Positions 24,691 through 33,488 of a DNA stretch of 64,000 nt are shown one piece after another. The notes under the pieces were generated by a model that made no database searches, had not been told where the DNA came from, and saw only the letters and a program-made list of their open reading frames with translations. The stretch spans positions 151,248-215,247 of the forward strand of contig NZ_CP020948.1 of the NCBI RefSeq assembly GCF_000172795.2. Reading direction: 5' to 3'. The first letter of the stretch is position 1, and every line of letters starts with the position of its first letter. The DNA comes from Rhizobium sp. CIAT894. GTDB lineage: Bacteria; Pseudomonadota; Alphaproteobacteria; Rhizobiales; Rhizobiaceae. The position numbers and the translations under genes are program-made.

Positions 24691-26694
24691 TCAGCCTTCC
24701 AGCCATTTCACCTGATCGGGCGTCAGCTTGATGTCGAGCGCCGAAAGGCTGTCTTCCAGTTCGGCGACGGTGCGCGGCCCGATCAGCGGAATGACCGGGA
24801 AAGGCTGAGCGATCACATAGGCGAGCGCGATATGGATCGGATTGCGGCCGAGCTTGTTGGCGAGCTCGATGGCGCGGTCGCGGCGTCCGAAATTGCGCTC
24901 GGAATACCAGACCCGTACGATCTCCTCGTCATCCTTCTTGTCGCGGCCGGCGCGGTCGGTGAAGAAGCCGCGGCCCTGGCTGGACCAGGCGAAATTCGGG
25001 ATCTGTTTCTCGTTCAGCCATTTCTTCCAGTCGTCATCGGAGGCGGCGACGCAGCCGGCCCAGATCGGATCGAGCATCTCGGCAAGCGAGAAATTGTTGG
25101 AAAGTGCTGCCGGCGCCGCCTTGCCGGTTTTCTCTGCATAGGCGATCGCTTCGTCGAAACGCGCCCGTGTCCAGTTCGAACCGCCGAAGATGCCGCGGAT
25201 GCGGCCGCGTTTGACCTCGGCATCCATGGCGTCGACGAATTCGCCGACGGGCACGTCGGTATTGTCGCGATGCATGAAATAGATGTCGACATAGTCGGTT
25301 TTCAGCCGGGCGAGCGACTGGTCGAGCTGCTTGGCGATCATATCAGGATAGCAGAGCGGCGAATGCGCGCCCTTGCCGATCAGCACGATCTCTTCGCGCG
25401 GCACCTTGCGGCTGGTGTGCCAGTCTCCGAAAATCGCCTCCGTTTTGCCGGCTCCATAGACAAAAGCCGTATCGAAGGCATTGCCGCCGGCCTCATAGAA
25501 GGCGTCGAGCGTCAGCGAGGCGGCGGCGAAATTCGGGAAGAATTCGAAGCCGAGCGTGACGACCGAGGCCGGCTTGGAGATACCGGGTATCTGGCGCTTC
25601 GGAATGCTGCTGCCGCGCGTGACCGCGCCGCCTGATATGTTGGCCGTGCGCTTTGCCGCCTTTTCGACGCCGTATTCGAGGCCGACCGAGGCGCGCCACT
25701 GGTCGAGCACACGCAGATTTCCGATCGAATCCGCCCAGCTCATGCCGGGAGAGGTGAATTCGGTTCTGCCGGCGCGGATGGCATCGCCCGCCGCATCGGC
25801 TTCGAAGGAATAGAGCCAGCGATCTTCCTTGACCTCGACGGTTTCCTGCTTGCCGCCCTTGAAGATCTCGATCTTGCCGACGCCCCCCTTGTGGCCCGAG
25901 GCGAACCAGAAGTCGGCGACTTCGATCCGGCCCTCGGAGCCGATGATGCGCAGCACATTGTCCTGCTGTGCCATGATCGAGCAGGAGACTTCGGCGATGA
26001 TCTCGTTCGGGAATTTGAGCACTGCCGACGCCCATTCATCGACGCCGCTTTCTCCGAGATGGGCGACGCCCGAAACCTTTTCCGGTTCGAGGAAGGCTTT
26101 GCCTTCCGCAGCGCCCGCGATCAGCCGCGCCATCGAGACCGGATAGCCGCCGACATCGAGAATGCCGCCGCCGGCGGTATCGTTGGCGAACAGCCGGTGT
26201 TCCGGCCTGTAGCTGCCCATATTGAAGCCGAAGCTCGAGCGAATGATGCGCAGCGTGCCGATGACGCCGCTCTTGATGAGTTCGACCAGCTTCTCCGTCT
26301 GCGGATGCACCCGGTACATGAAGGCCTCGCCGGCAAAGACGCCGGCCTTCTTGGCTTCGTAGTAAACCGCCTCAGCATCATAGGCCGAAAGCGCGATCGG
26401 CTTTTCCACCAGGATATGCTTGCCGGCGCGGGCGGCCTTGATTGCCCATTCGGCATGGCCGGTATGGGGTACGGAAATATAGACCGCATCGACCTCGGGG
26501 TCGGAAAGCAGCGCTTCGTAGCCGTTGACGATGCGGGCGCCGGGGAAGTTTTCGGCAAGGCCAGGCTTGGAAGGATTGCGGGTAGCGATCGCCACCAGCT
26601 TGCCGGTGCGCGAGTGGGCGACGCCATCCGCAAAGGTGCGGGCGATGGTGCCGGGGCCGATAATGCCCCAGCGGATCGGTTGATCGGAAGTCAT
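24691..26694 (-). CDS. Fused Gfo/Idh/MocA dehydrogenase and aldo/keto reductase
   Basis: A 667-residue fusion, start at 26694 (AAAGAGG ribosome site). Residues 1 to about 350 are a Gfo/Idh/MocA dehydrogenase: Rossmann motif WGIIGPGTIARTF, and EKPIALSAYDAE with the family catalytic EKP. After a linker (about 350-370), residues 370-667 are an aldo/keto reductase with the D-Y-K-H tetrad: DTAFVYG, IGKGAH, YFMHRDN. Each half normally exists as a separate NAD(P) enzyme of 320-360 residues. The fusion suggests sequential redox steps or a paired epimerisation of one sugar. It lies downstream of the CUT1 genes, separated by a RIME-like repeat. Confidence 0.9.
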   Translation of the reverse strand: MTSDQPIRWGIIGPGTIARTFADGVAHSRTGKLVAIATRNPSKPGLAENFPGARIVNGYEALLSDPEVDAVYISVPHTGHAEWAIKAARAGKHILVEKPIALSAYDAEAVYYEAKKAGVFAGEAFMYRVHPQTEKLVELIKSGVIGTLRIIRSSFGFNMGSYRPEHRLFANDTAGGGILDVGGYPVSMARLIAGAAEGKAFLEPEKVSGVAHLGESGVDEWASAVLKFPNEIIAEVSCSIMAQQDNVLRIIGSEGRIEVADFWFASGHKGGVGKIEIFKGGKQETVEVKEDRWLYSFEADAAGDAIRAGRTEFTSPGMSWADSIGNLRVLDQWRASVGLEYGVEKAAKRTANISGGAVTRGSSIPKRQIPGISKPASVVTLGFEFFPNFAAASLTLDAFYEAGGNAFDTAFVYGAGKTEAIFGDWHTSRKVPREEIVLIGKGAHSPLCYPDMIAKQLDQSLARLKTDYVDIYFMHRDNTDVPVGEFVDAMDAEVKRGRIRGIFGGSNWTRARFDEAIAYAEKTGKAAPAALSNNFSLAEMLDPIWAGCVAASDDDWKKWLNEKQIPNFAWSSQGRGFFTDRAGRDKKDDEEIVRVWYSERNFGRRDRAIELANKLGRNPIHIALAYVIAQPFPVIPLIGPRTVAELEDSLSALDIKLTPDQVKWLEG

Positions 26695-26732
26695 GGAAAC
26701 CTCTTTCGTCTTTCTGCCTTGGGATTGCGACC

Positions 26733-26846
26733 AGAGCATGATGTCGAAAAGTGTGAGCGGGTTTTGGACGACATCATGCTCTAACTATTTAATTTAGAAC
26801 AGGATTCAGATTTTAGGCCGGGTCGACCTAAAATCATCCTGTTCTA
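26733..26846. repeat. RIME-like composite palindromic repeat, copy 3
   Basis: Module A has perfect 14-bp arms AGAGCATGATGTCG/CGACATCATGCTCT (26733-26782). Module B is TAGAACAGGAT...ATCCTGTTCTA with inner arms ATTTTAGG/CCTAAAAT (26795-26846). It is the inverted counterpart of 20339-20450. Its end contains the TAG stop (26844-26846) of the ATPase gene. Confidence 0.8.
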
Positions 26847-27926
26847 GCGAAGCCGTTTGCCGGCGCCGTCGAAAAGGAATGTGTGGCGGGCGGGAAGGCC
26901 GACGGTCAGCGTCTCGCGATTGCCTGTTGTGCGCGATTCCGGCCGCTCGATGATCAGCTGCTCGCTGCCAATGGCGGCATAGATGTAGCTGGTGTTGCCG
27001 AGATGCTCGGCAACGTCGATGGCGACGGTGAGATCGGCATCGCCAGCACCTGCATCGACGAAATGTTCGGGACGGATGCCGAGCGTCACCTTCGCGCCGG
27101 CTTCGACGGGATCGGCAATGGGCAGCGGCAGGCGCGTATTGGCATCGCTTTCCAGCGCGATCACCGCCCTGCCCGGCTGGGCCTCGACCACCACGGCCTT
27201 GAGGAAATTCATCTTTGGCGAGCCGACAAAGCCGGCGACGAACTGGTTGGCCGGGTCGTCGTAAAGGTCGAGCGGCGCGCCGATCTGCTCGATATTGCCG
27301 GCGCGCAGCACGACGATCCTGTCGGCAAGCGTCATCGCTTCCGTCTGGTCGTGGGTGACGTAGATCATCGTCGTGCCGAGCTGTTTATGCAGCCTGGAGA
27401 TTTCGACGCGCATCTGCACGCGCAGTTCGGCATCGAGGTTCGACAAGGGCTCGTCGAACAGGAAGACCTCAGGTTCGCGCACGATGGCGCGGCCGATCGC
27501 GACGCGCTGGCGCTGACCGCCAGAAAGCTGCTTCGGCCGCCGCTTCATCAGCTCGGTGATCTGCAGGATCTCGGCGACATGACGCACACGCCGCTCGGTA
27601 TCGGCCTTTGGATTGCCGTTCATGCGCAGGCCGAAGCTCAGATTCTCTTCGACGGTCAGATGCGGATAGAGTGCATAGGACTGGAAGACCATGGCGATGC
27701 CGCGGTCGGCCGGCTCGACGTCGTTGACGACCCTGCCGCCGATCCGAAGCTCGCCTGAGGTGATGTCCTCGAGACCGGCGATCATCCTGAGCAGCGTGGA
27801 CTTGCCGCAGCCGGAAGGACCGACGAAGACGACGAATTCGCCGTCCTTCACCTCCAGATTGGCGCCGTGGATGATCTCGAAGCCGCCGAAACGCTTGATG
27901 ATGTTGGTGAGTGAAAGCTCTGCCAT
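26844..27926 (-). CDS. CUT1 ABC transporter ATP-binding protein (MalK/UgpC type)
   Basis: A 360-residue ATPase with Walker A GPSGCGKST, signature LSGGQRQRVAIGRA, Walker B VFLFDEPLSNLD, and the C-terminal regulatory OB domain (TLGIRPEHF). It energises the importer encoded at 27940-29633 and shares a transcript with the two permeases and the binding protein. The stop codon lies in a RIME-like repeat. Substrate is likely a sugar or oligosaccharide, given the AraC/MelR-like regulator and the sugar dehydrogenase fusion nearby. Confidence 0.93.
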   Translation of the reverse strand: MAELSLTNIIKRFGGFEIIHGANLEVKDGEFVVFVGPSGCGKSTLLRMIAGLEDITSGELRIGGRVVNDVEPADRGIAMVFQSYALYPHLTVEENLSFGLRMNGNPKADTERRVRHVAEILQITELMKRRPKQLSGGQRQRVAIGRAIVREPEVFLFDEPLSNLDAELRVQMRVEISRLHKQLGTTMIYVTHDQTEAMTLADRIVVLRAGNIEQIGAPLDLYDDPANQFVAGFVGSPKMNFLKAVVVEAQPGRAVIALESDANTRLPLPIADPVEAGAKVTLGIRPEHFVDAGAGDADLTVAIDVAEHLGNTSYIYAAIGSEQLIIERPESRTTGNRETLTVGLPARHTFLFDGAGKRLR

Positions 27927-27939
27927 GCGGCCTCCCCGA

Positions 27940-28776
27940 TTATTTGATTGCGCCGGCCGCGATGCCGGCGATGAAATGGCGCTGGAGAGCCACGAAGACG
28001 ACGAGGATCGGCGCCGTCAGCAGCACCGCGCCTGCCATGATGCCGCCCCATGAGACCTTGGTGAGGCCGATCAGCGTGCCCAATGCCACCGGCGCCGTCA
28101 TCATTCCCGGTTTGGAATTGATCAGCAGCGGCCAGAGGTAGTTATTCCACGAATGAAGGAAGAGAATGATAGCCAGCGCCGCCATGGTCGGCCGCGCCAG
28201 CGGCAGGGCGATGCGCAGGAAGATCTGCCATTCCTTGACGCCTTCGACACGGGCCGCATCAAAGAGTTCACCCGGCATCATCGAGAAGGATTGCCGCATG
28301 AACAGCACGCCGAGCGAATTGAAGAGCGGCGGCACGATCAGCGCCACCCAGGTGTTGGCGAGCCTGAACTCGCGCGCCACCATGATGAATTGCGGGATGA
28401 CGACCACCGAGAAAGGCAGCGTGATCGTGCCGAGGATGATGGCGATGACGACGGAGCGGCCGACGAAACGGTAACGCGCCAGCGCCCAGCCCGCCATCGA
28501 GGTCAGCAGTACCGACAGGAAAGTATAGATGAGCGCGACGCCGATGGAGATCGTCATTGCGCCGATGAAATCGGTATCGGCCTGCAGGTTCTTGAAATTC
28601 GCGACGAAGTTGGTCGACGGCCAGAGCACGATGTCGGGGCTGAAGATGCCGTTGTCGGGCATCGTGGAGAAGACGAACATCATCCACAGCGGAAACAGCC
28701 AGATCAGCGCCAGCGGCGCGAGCACGGCGTGCAGGGCGATCTGGCGCATGAGGAGGGATTGCGATTTGGATTTCAT
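27940..28776 (-). CDS. CUT1 ABC transporter permease (MalG type)
   Basis: A 278-residue inner-membrane protein with six hydrophobic segments and the EAA loop ARVEGVKEWQIFLRIALPLARP. Family length is normal. It overlaps the partner permease gene by 4 bp and lies 13 bp before the ATPase start. Confidence 0.92.
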   Translation of the reverse strand: MKSKSQSLLMRQIALHAVLAPLALIWLFPLWMMFVFSTMPDNGIFSPDIVLWPSTNFVANFKNLQADTDFIGAMTISIGVALIYTFLSVLLTSMAGWALARYRFVGRSVVIAIILGTITLPFSVVVIPQFIMVAREFRLANTWVALIVPPLFNSLGVLFMRQSFSMMPGELFDAARVEGVKEWQIFLRIALPLARPTMAALAIILFLHSWNNYLWPLLINSKPGMMTAPVALGTLIGLTKVSWGGIMAGAVLLTAPILVVFVALQRHFIAGIAAGAIK

Positions 28777-29633
28777 TTGGGATCCCTCCCGACCCAGAGA
28801 TTGAGAAGCGAGATGACCACGGCAATGGCCGCCATCGTATAGGCAATTGCCGAGGCATAGCCGAAGTTCAGCGAGGTGAAGCCCTGGCGGTAAAGGAAGA
28901 GGCCGAGCGTTTCCGTGCCGCCGCCCGGACCGCCGCGATTGGTGATGAGGAAGGGCTCGGTGAAGAGCTGCATGGTGCCGATCACCGACAGCACGACACA
29001 GAAGAGGATGATCGGTTTCAGAAGCGGCAGGGTGATATGAAAGAACTGCTGGACCTTGCTCACCCGGTCGAGTGTCGCCGCCTCGTAGACATCGTCGGGA
29101 ATCGACTGCAGGCCGGCAAGGATGATGATGGCGTTATAGCCGGCCCAGCGCCATGTGACGGCGAGGATGATCAGCGCCATGGCGGCATTGGCATTGTCGA
29201 ACCACGATATCGGGCTGAGGCCGGTAGCGGAGATCAGCTTGTTGATGATGCCGAAATCGAGGCTGAACATCAGCCGGAATACGGCGGCATAGGCGACCTC
29301 GCCGACGACGACGGGCGCAAAGAAGGCGAAGCGGAAGAGCGGGCGCGCTTTCAGGAGCGGCGAATTGAGCAGCACCGCCATGACGGTCGCAAGCGCGATC
29401 ATGACGGGCACCTGGATCACCAGGATGATCAGCGTGTTGTAAAGGGCGTTATAGAATGCCGGGTCGTAGAAGAGCCGGCCCCAATTCGCCTGGAAACTGT
29501 ATTTCCACGGATTGATGCGGGTGTTCTGAAAGGAAATCAGGAATGAATCGATGATCGGCCAGACCCAGAAGGCGGCAAAGACCAGCAGATAAGGGGCGAG
29601 GAACGCATAGGCGCTCCGGGTTCTGAACGGCAT
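28773..29633 (-). CDS. CUT1 ABC transporter permease (MalF/UgpA type)
   Basis: A 286-residue permease with six membrane helices and the EAA loop ATLDRVSKVQQFFHITLPLLKP. Unlike the 433-residue permease of the first operon it has the ordinary short periplasmic loop. It follows the binding-protein gene after a hairpin and is coupled to the second permease. Confidence 0.92.
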   Translation of the reverse strand: MPFRTRSAYAFLAPYLLVFAAFWVWPIIDSFLISFQNTRINPWKYSFQANWGRLFYDPAFYNALYNTLIILVIQVPVMIALATVMAVLLNSPLLKARPLFRFAFFAPVVVGEVAYAAVFRLMFSLDFGIINKLISATGLSPISWFDNANAAMALIILAVTWRWAGYNAIIILAGLQSIPDDVYEAATLDRVSKVQQFFHITLPLLKPIILFCVVLSVIGTMQLFTEPFLITNRGGPGGGTETLGLFLYRQGFTSLNFGYASAIAYTMAAIAVVISLLNLWVGRDPK

Positions 29634-29661
29634 CGGGCCTTCTCCTCACAATGAACGGAAA

Positions 29662-29684
29662 GCCGGGCGCCTGAAGCGCCCGGC
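29662..29684 (-). terminator. GC-rich hairpin after binding-protein gene
   Basis: Perfect 9-bp stem GCCGGGCGC-ctgaa-GCGCCCGGC, 9 bp beyond the binding-protein stop, without a U-tract. Probably an RNA 3'-end stabiliser or attenuator. Confidence 0.6.
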
Positions 29685-29692
29685 ATCGTCAT

Positions 29693-30967
29693 TCATTGCG
29701 CGACCGGGAGGCCGGTCGCCGAAGCGATCTGCTTGGCGGCGTCGTCGAGAGCAGCCTTGGCGTCGGGATAACCGCCGGCGAAGAACTTCGTCTGCGTTGC
29801 CTTGAAGATGGCTTCGGCATCGCTCTGGAAGGCAGTGCCGCGGCTCGGTACGATCTTCGGCAGCGTCGCCAGGATATCGGCCCAGACTTTCTGGCCGCCC
29901 CAATAGGGCTGCGGCTCGTTGACGAAGGGATCCTTCTCTGCCGAAAGCAGCGACGGAACCAGGCCGAACTCCTTCAGCATGGTCACCTGACCCTCATTGG
30001 TGCCGAGGGCGTAGTTGACGAATTTCCAGGCAGCTTCCTTGTTGGCGGAGGTTGCGGAAATTGCGAGCGACGAACCACCGAGATTGGCCGCATGCGGGCC
30101 ATCGGCCGTCAGGCTCGGCATCTTGTAGACGCCCCACTTGCCCTTGAGATCGGGTGAGGTCGAGCGCACGGTGCCCTCATACCAGCCGCCATAGAGCTGG
30201 CTCGCCGCCTTGCCGGCGGTATTGGCCTGGATCTTTTCGTCCCAGTTGGCCGCCGTCAGCGTGCCGGCATCCTTCATCTCCTTCACCTTTTGCAGCGAGG
30301 CGACGCAGGCCGGCTGGTTGATGGTGATGTTCTGGCCGTCGGTCGAGAAATAGCCGCAGCCCTGTTCGTTGGCGATCATGCGGAACCATTCGCTGTCGCC
30401 GTTGAAGTCTGCCTGGGCCATGACGGTGCCGGGATTGGCGGCGGAGATCTTCTTGCCGGCGGCGATGAAATCGTCCCACGTGCTGATCGTGCTCGGATCG
30501 ACGCCGGCCTTTTCGTAGAGGTCGCGGCGATAGAAGACGGCGACAGGGCCGGAATCCCACGGCATGGCATAGGCGACATCGCCAACCTCAAGCTCGGTGC
30601 GCTTGAAGTCGGGGAATTTTGCCTGGATATCGGCGGTGTAGCCGAGCTCCTTCAGATTGGCGAAACAATCCGGGAAGCGGCTCCAGAAGATTTCAGCTTC
30701 GAAATTCTCGATGCTGACGATATCGGGCAGGCCGTCGCCGCCGGCAGCGCAGGCGGCAAGCGTCTTGTCGAAGACCTGGCTGTTTCCAAGGTCCTCGACG
30801 GTCACCTTGATATCGGGAAACTGTTTGTTGAAGCCTGGAAGCGTGGACTTCAACGCCGATGCGGCGACATTCCAGCTCCAGATGGTGAGATTGGCCGGTT
30901 CTGCAAAGGCAGAGCCGGAAGCAAGCAGTGCGGCAGCTGCTGTTGCAGCGAGAAGTTTGAAGCGCAT
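29693..30967 (-). CDS. ABC transporter sugar-binding protein (CUT1)
   Basis: A 424-residue periplasmic binding protein with a signal peptide (MRFKLLAATAAAALLASGSAFA, given here only as the first 22 residues in two parts: MRFKLLAATAAAALLAS then GSAFA). The mature N terminus TIWSWNVAASALKSTL and the central DFKRTELEVGDVAYAMPWDSG segment are typical of the family 1 fold. It is the first gene of the second CUT1 operon and is divergent from the AraC-type regulator at 31054. Ligand unknown. Confidence 0.9.
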   Translation of the reverse strand: MRFKLLAATAAAALLASGSAFAEPANLTIWSWNVAASALKSTLPGFNKQFPDIKVTVEDLGNSQVFDKTLAACAAGGDGLPDIVSIENFEAEIFWSRFPDCFANLKELGYTADIQAKFPDFKRTELEVGDVAYAMPWDSGPVAVFYRRDLYEKAGVDPSTISTWDDFIAAGKKISAANPGTVMAQADFNGDSEWFRMIANEQGCGYFSTDGQNITINQPACVASLQKVKEMKDAGTLTAANWDEKIQANTAGKAASQLYGGWYEGTVRSTSPDLKGKWGVYKMPSLTADGPHAANLGGSSLAISATSANKEAAWKFVNYALGTNEGQVTMLKEFGLVPSLLSAEKDPFVNEPQPYWGGQKVWADILATLPKIVPSRGTAFQSDAEAIFKATQTKFFAGGYPDAKAALDDAAKQIASATGLPVAQ

Positions 30968-31053
30968 TGAAAATCCTCCCTTTTCAATTGCCGATCTTTC
31001 ACGAACGCGGTTAGACTATCCGCAAAGGAGCGGCTGTCTCCTAAAAAGGGAAC

Positions 31054-31974
31054 ATGGATTTGGCGGAAAGTAAGATCGGCACGCGAGCAATCTACCGGCC
31101 CGGCGCCAGCAGCATTGAGGGTTCGCCGACGACGCTGCAGATGTTTCATGCCCATCCGCTCGTCATGGCCATGCCGCACTGGCATGCGCAGGTCGAGGTC
31201 AATTACGTGATGCGGGGCACTGTTCATTACCGGATGAGCGACCACGAATTCCGACTGAACGCCGGCGAAATGTGCCTCTTCTGGGGTGGGCAGCCGCATC
31301 AAATGGACGAATCCTCTGATGATTCGCTCTATGCCGGCGCCCATTTGCCGCTCATCTATTTCTTCCGGCTGCGTCTGCCGATCAGCATTTCCAGCCGGCT
31401 GATGAAGGGCGAGACGCTGCTGACTTCAGCAACCGATGCTGCCGACAACGAAAACTTCACGCGCTGGTTCCGCTATTCCAAGTCGGGCGATTCGGCCAAG
31501 GCCCAGCATGCCGTTGATGAATTGCTACTGCGCATCGAGCGCATTGCGCTCGAACCCTATTCGATGACGACATCGAAGACGGTCGCGAGCCTGGAAGGCG
31601 ACCAGCCGCATCCGAATTCCTCGCGCAGCGTCGCGCGCATGTGCGATTTCATCGCCGCCAATTTCCTGCAGGACATCGATTCGGTCGACATCGCCCGCGC
31701 CGCCGATCTGCACCCGAAATATGCAATGAATCTGTTCAAGCGATCGACCGGCATGACGATCAGCAAATATGTGACGCTGCTCAGGCTATCGCGCGCCCAG
31801 GCGATGCTGATGAGCGAGGGCGCCAATGTGTTGCAGGTGGCGATGGACAGCGGCTTCGGCTCGATCAGCGCCTTCAACAAATCGTTCCGCCATATCGCCG
31901 GCATGTCGCCATCGGACTTCCGCCGGGATATCCGGCTGGTGACGACGGTGCCCGCCGGCGCCTTCCAGAACTGA
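31054..31974 (+). CDS. AraC family regulator, MelR-like
   Basis: A 306-residue activator with an N-terminal cupin domain (PHWHAQVEVNYVMRG, AGEMCLFWGGQPHQM) and two C-terminal AraC helix-turn-helices (DSVDIARAADLHPKYAMNLF and NVLQVAMDSGFGSISAFNKS). The HWH-VE-NYV and FWG-PHQ motifs resemble E. coli MelR, the melibiose regulator. It is divergent from the sugar-binding-protein gene and most likely activates that operon when its sugar binds the cupin domain. The annotated start ATG at 31054 gives the standard family length. Confidence 0.9.
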   Translation: MDLAESKIGTRAIYRPGASSIEGSPTTLQMFHAHPLVMAMPHWHAQVEVNYVMRGTVHYRMSDHEFRLNAGEMCLFWGGQPHQMDESSDDSLYAGAHLPLIYFFRLRLPISISSRLMKGETLLTSATDAADNENFTRWFRYSKSGDSAKAQHAVDELLLRIERIALEPYSMTTSKTVASLEGDQPHPNSSRSVARMCDFIAANFLQDIDSVDIARAADLHPKYAMNLFKRSTGMTISKYVTLLRLSRAQAMLMSEGANVLQVAMDSGFGSISAFNKSFRHIAGMSPSDFRRDIRLVTTVPAGAFQN

Positions 31975-32052
31975 AGTGCCGCAACCTTTCAGATTCGCTG
32001 CGCCCCCGCCTCTTTCTTCCGAGCAAAAAACCAGCCTATGGTGACGGCAGGC

Positions 32053-32071
32053 TGCGCACATTTTTTGCGCA
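32053..32071. promoter_or_regulatory. Dyad upstream of the sigma-54 promoter, possible enhancer site
   Basis: TGCGCA is repeated with a 7-bp spacer, about 90-115 bp upstream of the predicted transcription start. The position suits an NtrC enhancer. The spacing differs from the classical NtrC site (TGCACC-N5-GGTGCA), so this is tentative. Confidence 0.3.
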
Positions 32072-32142
32072 AGTGCATGCACCATGCGATGTCGCCACGG
32101 GCGGCGCCATGATGCCTCCAGTGAAATCAACGATTTGGAACC

Positions 32143-32158
32143 TGGCACGCCGCTTGCT
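32143..32158 (+). promoter_or_regulatory. Sigma-54 promoter of the guanidine operon
   Basis: TGGCACG-CCGC-TTGCT is an exact match to the -24/-12 consensus TGGCACG-N4-TTGC(A/T). Transcription would start near 32169, just ahead of the riboswitch. It implies control by a nitrogen-type enhancer-binding protein such as NtrC. Confidence 0.85.
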
Positions 32159-32177
32159 TCGATATTTGCAGAGTTGG

Positions 32178-32278
32178 TGGCTAGGGTTCCGGCGTCGCAA
32201 GGCGTGACTGGTCCGAGAGCTGCCACCGGCAGGGGAGACATCCTGCCGGGTGCACGGCGGGATAAAAACCCGGGAGAC
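32178..32278 (+). promoter_or_regulatory. Guanidine-I (ykkC) riboswitch
   Basis: The segment holds the conserved ykkC blocks in order: CTAGGGTTCCGG (32181-32192), ACTGGTCCGAGAGC (32207-32220), and ACGGCGGGATAAAAACCCGGGAGA (32254-32277, described by its core GGGATAAAA and CCCGGGAGA). A terminator hairpin follows at 32291. The downstream genes are guanidine uptake and degradation genes, the expected regulon of this class. Guanidine binding should prevent termination. Confidence 0.9.
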
Positions 32279-32290
32279 CTCGTAAGCCAA

Positions 32291-32327
32291 GGGATTGGCG
32301 GCACGATGGTCATTGCCGATCCCTTTT
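32291..32327 (+). terminator. Riboswitch-controlled intrinsic terminator
   Basis: A 9-bp stem GGGATTGGC/GCCGATCCC (one G-U pair) followed by TTTT, 25 bp before the first gene of the operon. It is the likely expression platform of the guanidine-I riboswitch. Confidence 0.8.
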
Positions 32328-32352
32328 GATGAAAAGCAAAAGGGGAATTTCA

Positions 32353-33426
32353 ATGCAGACTTTTTCGAAGCTTCTTTCCATCACCGCACTGACGGCATCC
32401 CTGGCGCTGGGCCTCGGCTCCATCGCGAACGCCGAACAGAAGACCGATTTCAAGGTTGCCTGGTCGATTTATGTCGGCTGGATGCCCTGGGGCTATGCCG
32501 CCGATCACGGCATCGTCAAGAAATGGGCTGACAAATACGGCATCAAGATCGAGGTCACCCAATTCAACGACTACGTCGAATCGATGAACCAGTATACGGC
32601 CGGCGCATTCGACGCCGTGACGCTCACCAATATGGACGGCCTCTCAATCCCGGCAGCCGGCGGTGTCGACACGACGGCCGTGATCGTCGGCGACTTCTCG
32701 AACGGCAATGACGCGGTCATCCTGAAAGACAAGGCGAGCCTTGCCGACATCAAGGGCCAGAACGTCAATCTCGTCGAATTCTCCGTCTCGCACTATCTGC
32801 TGGCCCGCGCGCTCGAAAGCATCAAGATGACCGAGCGCGACGTCAAAGTGGTCAACACCTCCGATGCCGACATGGTCGCCGCCTACAAGACGGCTGACGT
32901 GACCGCTGTCGTCACCTGGAATCCGCTGGTCTCGACCATCCTCGAGGACCCCACGGCCAAGAAGGTCTTCGACAGTTCGCAGGTGCCGGGCGAGATCATC
33001 GACCTGATGGTCGCCAACACCGGCGTGCTGAAGGACAACCCGAATTTCGGCAAGGCGCTTGCAGGCATCTGGTATGAGACGGCAGCGCTGCTGACATCAG
33101 ACAGCGCCGACGGCAAGGCCGCGCGCGAGGCGATGGGCCAGGCGTCGGGCACGGATCTCAAGGGCTTCGAATCCCAGCTTGCCGCCACCAAGCTGTTTGC
33201 CAAGCCGGCCGATGCGGTTGCCTTTACCGCGTCGGGCAGCCTGCCGAAGACGATGGATCTCGTCCGCACCTTCCTGTTCGAAAAGGGTCTGCTCGGCAGC
33301 GGCGCGCCGTCCGCTGATGTGATCGGCATCGAAATGCCGGATGGCAAGGTTCTCGGCGACAGCGGCAACGTCAAGCTGCGCTTTACCGAGACCTACATGA
33401 AGGCGGCCGCCGACGCTTCGCTCTGA
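32353..33426 (+). CDS. ABC transporter substrate-binding protein, probable guanidine importer
   Basis: The ATG at 32353 follows AGGGG and gives 357 residues with a signal peptide (TALTASLALGLGSIANA). The mature protein belongs to the NMT1/SsuA/TauA-like group: WSIYVGWMPWGYAADHGIVKKWADKYG. In urea-carboxylase-type clusters this protein has been labelled a urea-carboxylase-associated binding protein. Under a guanidine riboswitch, guanidine (or a close derivative) is the natural ligand to infer. It is the first gene of a six-gene transcript. Confidence 0.88.
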   Translation: MQTFSKLLSITALTASLALGLGSIANAEQKTDFKVAWSIYVGWMPWGYAADHGIVKKWADKYGIKIEVTQFNDYVESMNQYTAGAFDAVTLTNMDGLSIPAAGGVDTTAVIVGDFSNGNDAVILKDKASLADIKGQNVNLVEFSVSHYLLARALESIKMTERDVKVVNTSDADMVAAYKTADVTAVVTWNPLVSTILEDPTAKKVFDSSQVPGEIIDLMVANTGVLKDNPNFGKALAGIWYETAALLTSDSADGKAAREAMGQASGTDLKGFESQLAATKLFAKPADAVAFTASGSLPKTMDLVRTFLFEKGLLGSGAPSADVIGIEMPDGKVLGDSGNVKLRFTETYMKAAADASL

Positions 33427-33439
33427 GCAATCTTCGAGA

Positions 33440-33462
33440 GCGGCGTGGGTTGCCCACGCCGC
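33440..33462 (+). terminator. GC-rich hairpin after binding-protein gene
   Basis: Perfect 10-bp stem GCGGCGTGGG-ttg-CCCACGCCGC, 13 bp past the binding-protein stop, followed by CATCTTTC. Partial attenuator or message stabiliser before the permease gene. Confidence 0.6.
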
Positions 33463-33488
33463 CATCTTTCATCAGCGGAGCTTCTCTC

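Noticed and set aside
32041..32100. Classical NtrC enhancer site
   Set aside because: The TGCGCA dyad has a 7-bp spacer and lacks the GCACC/GGTGC arms; kept only as a low-confidence feature.
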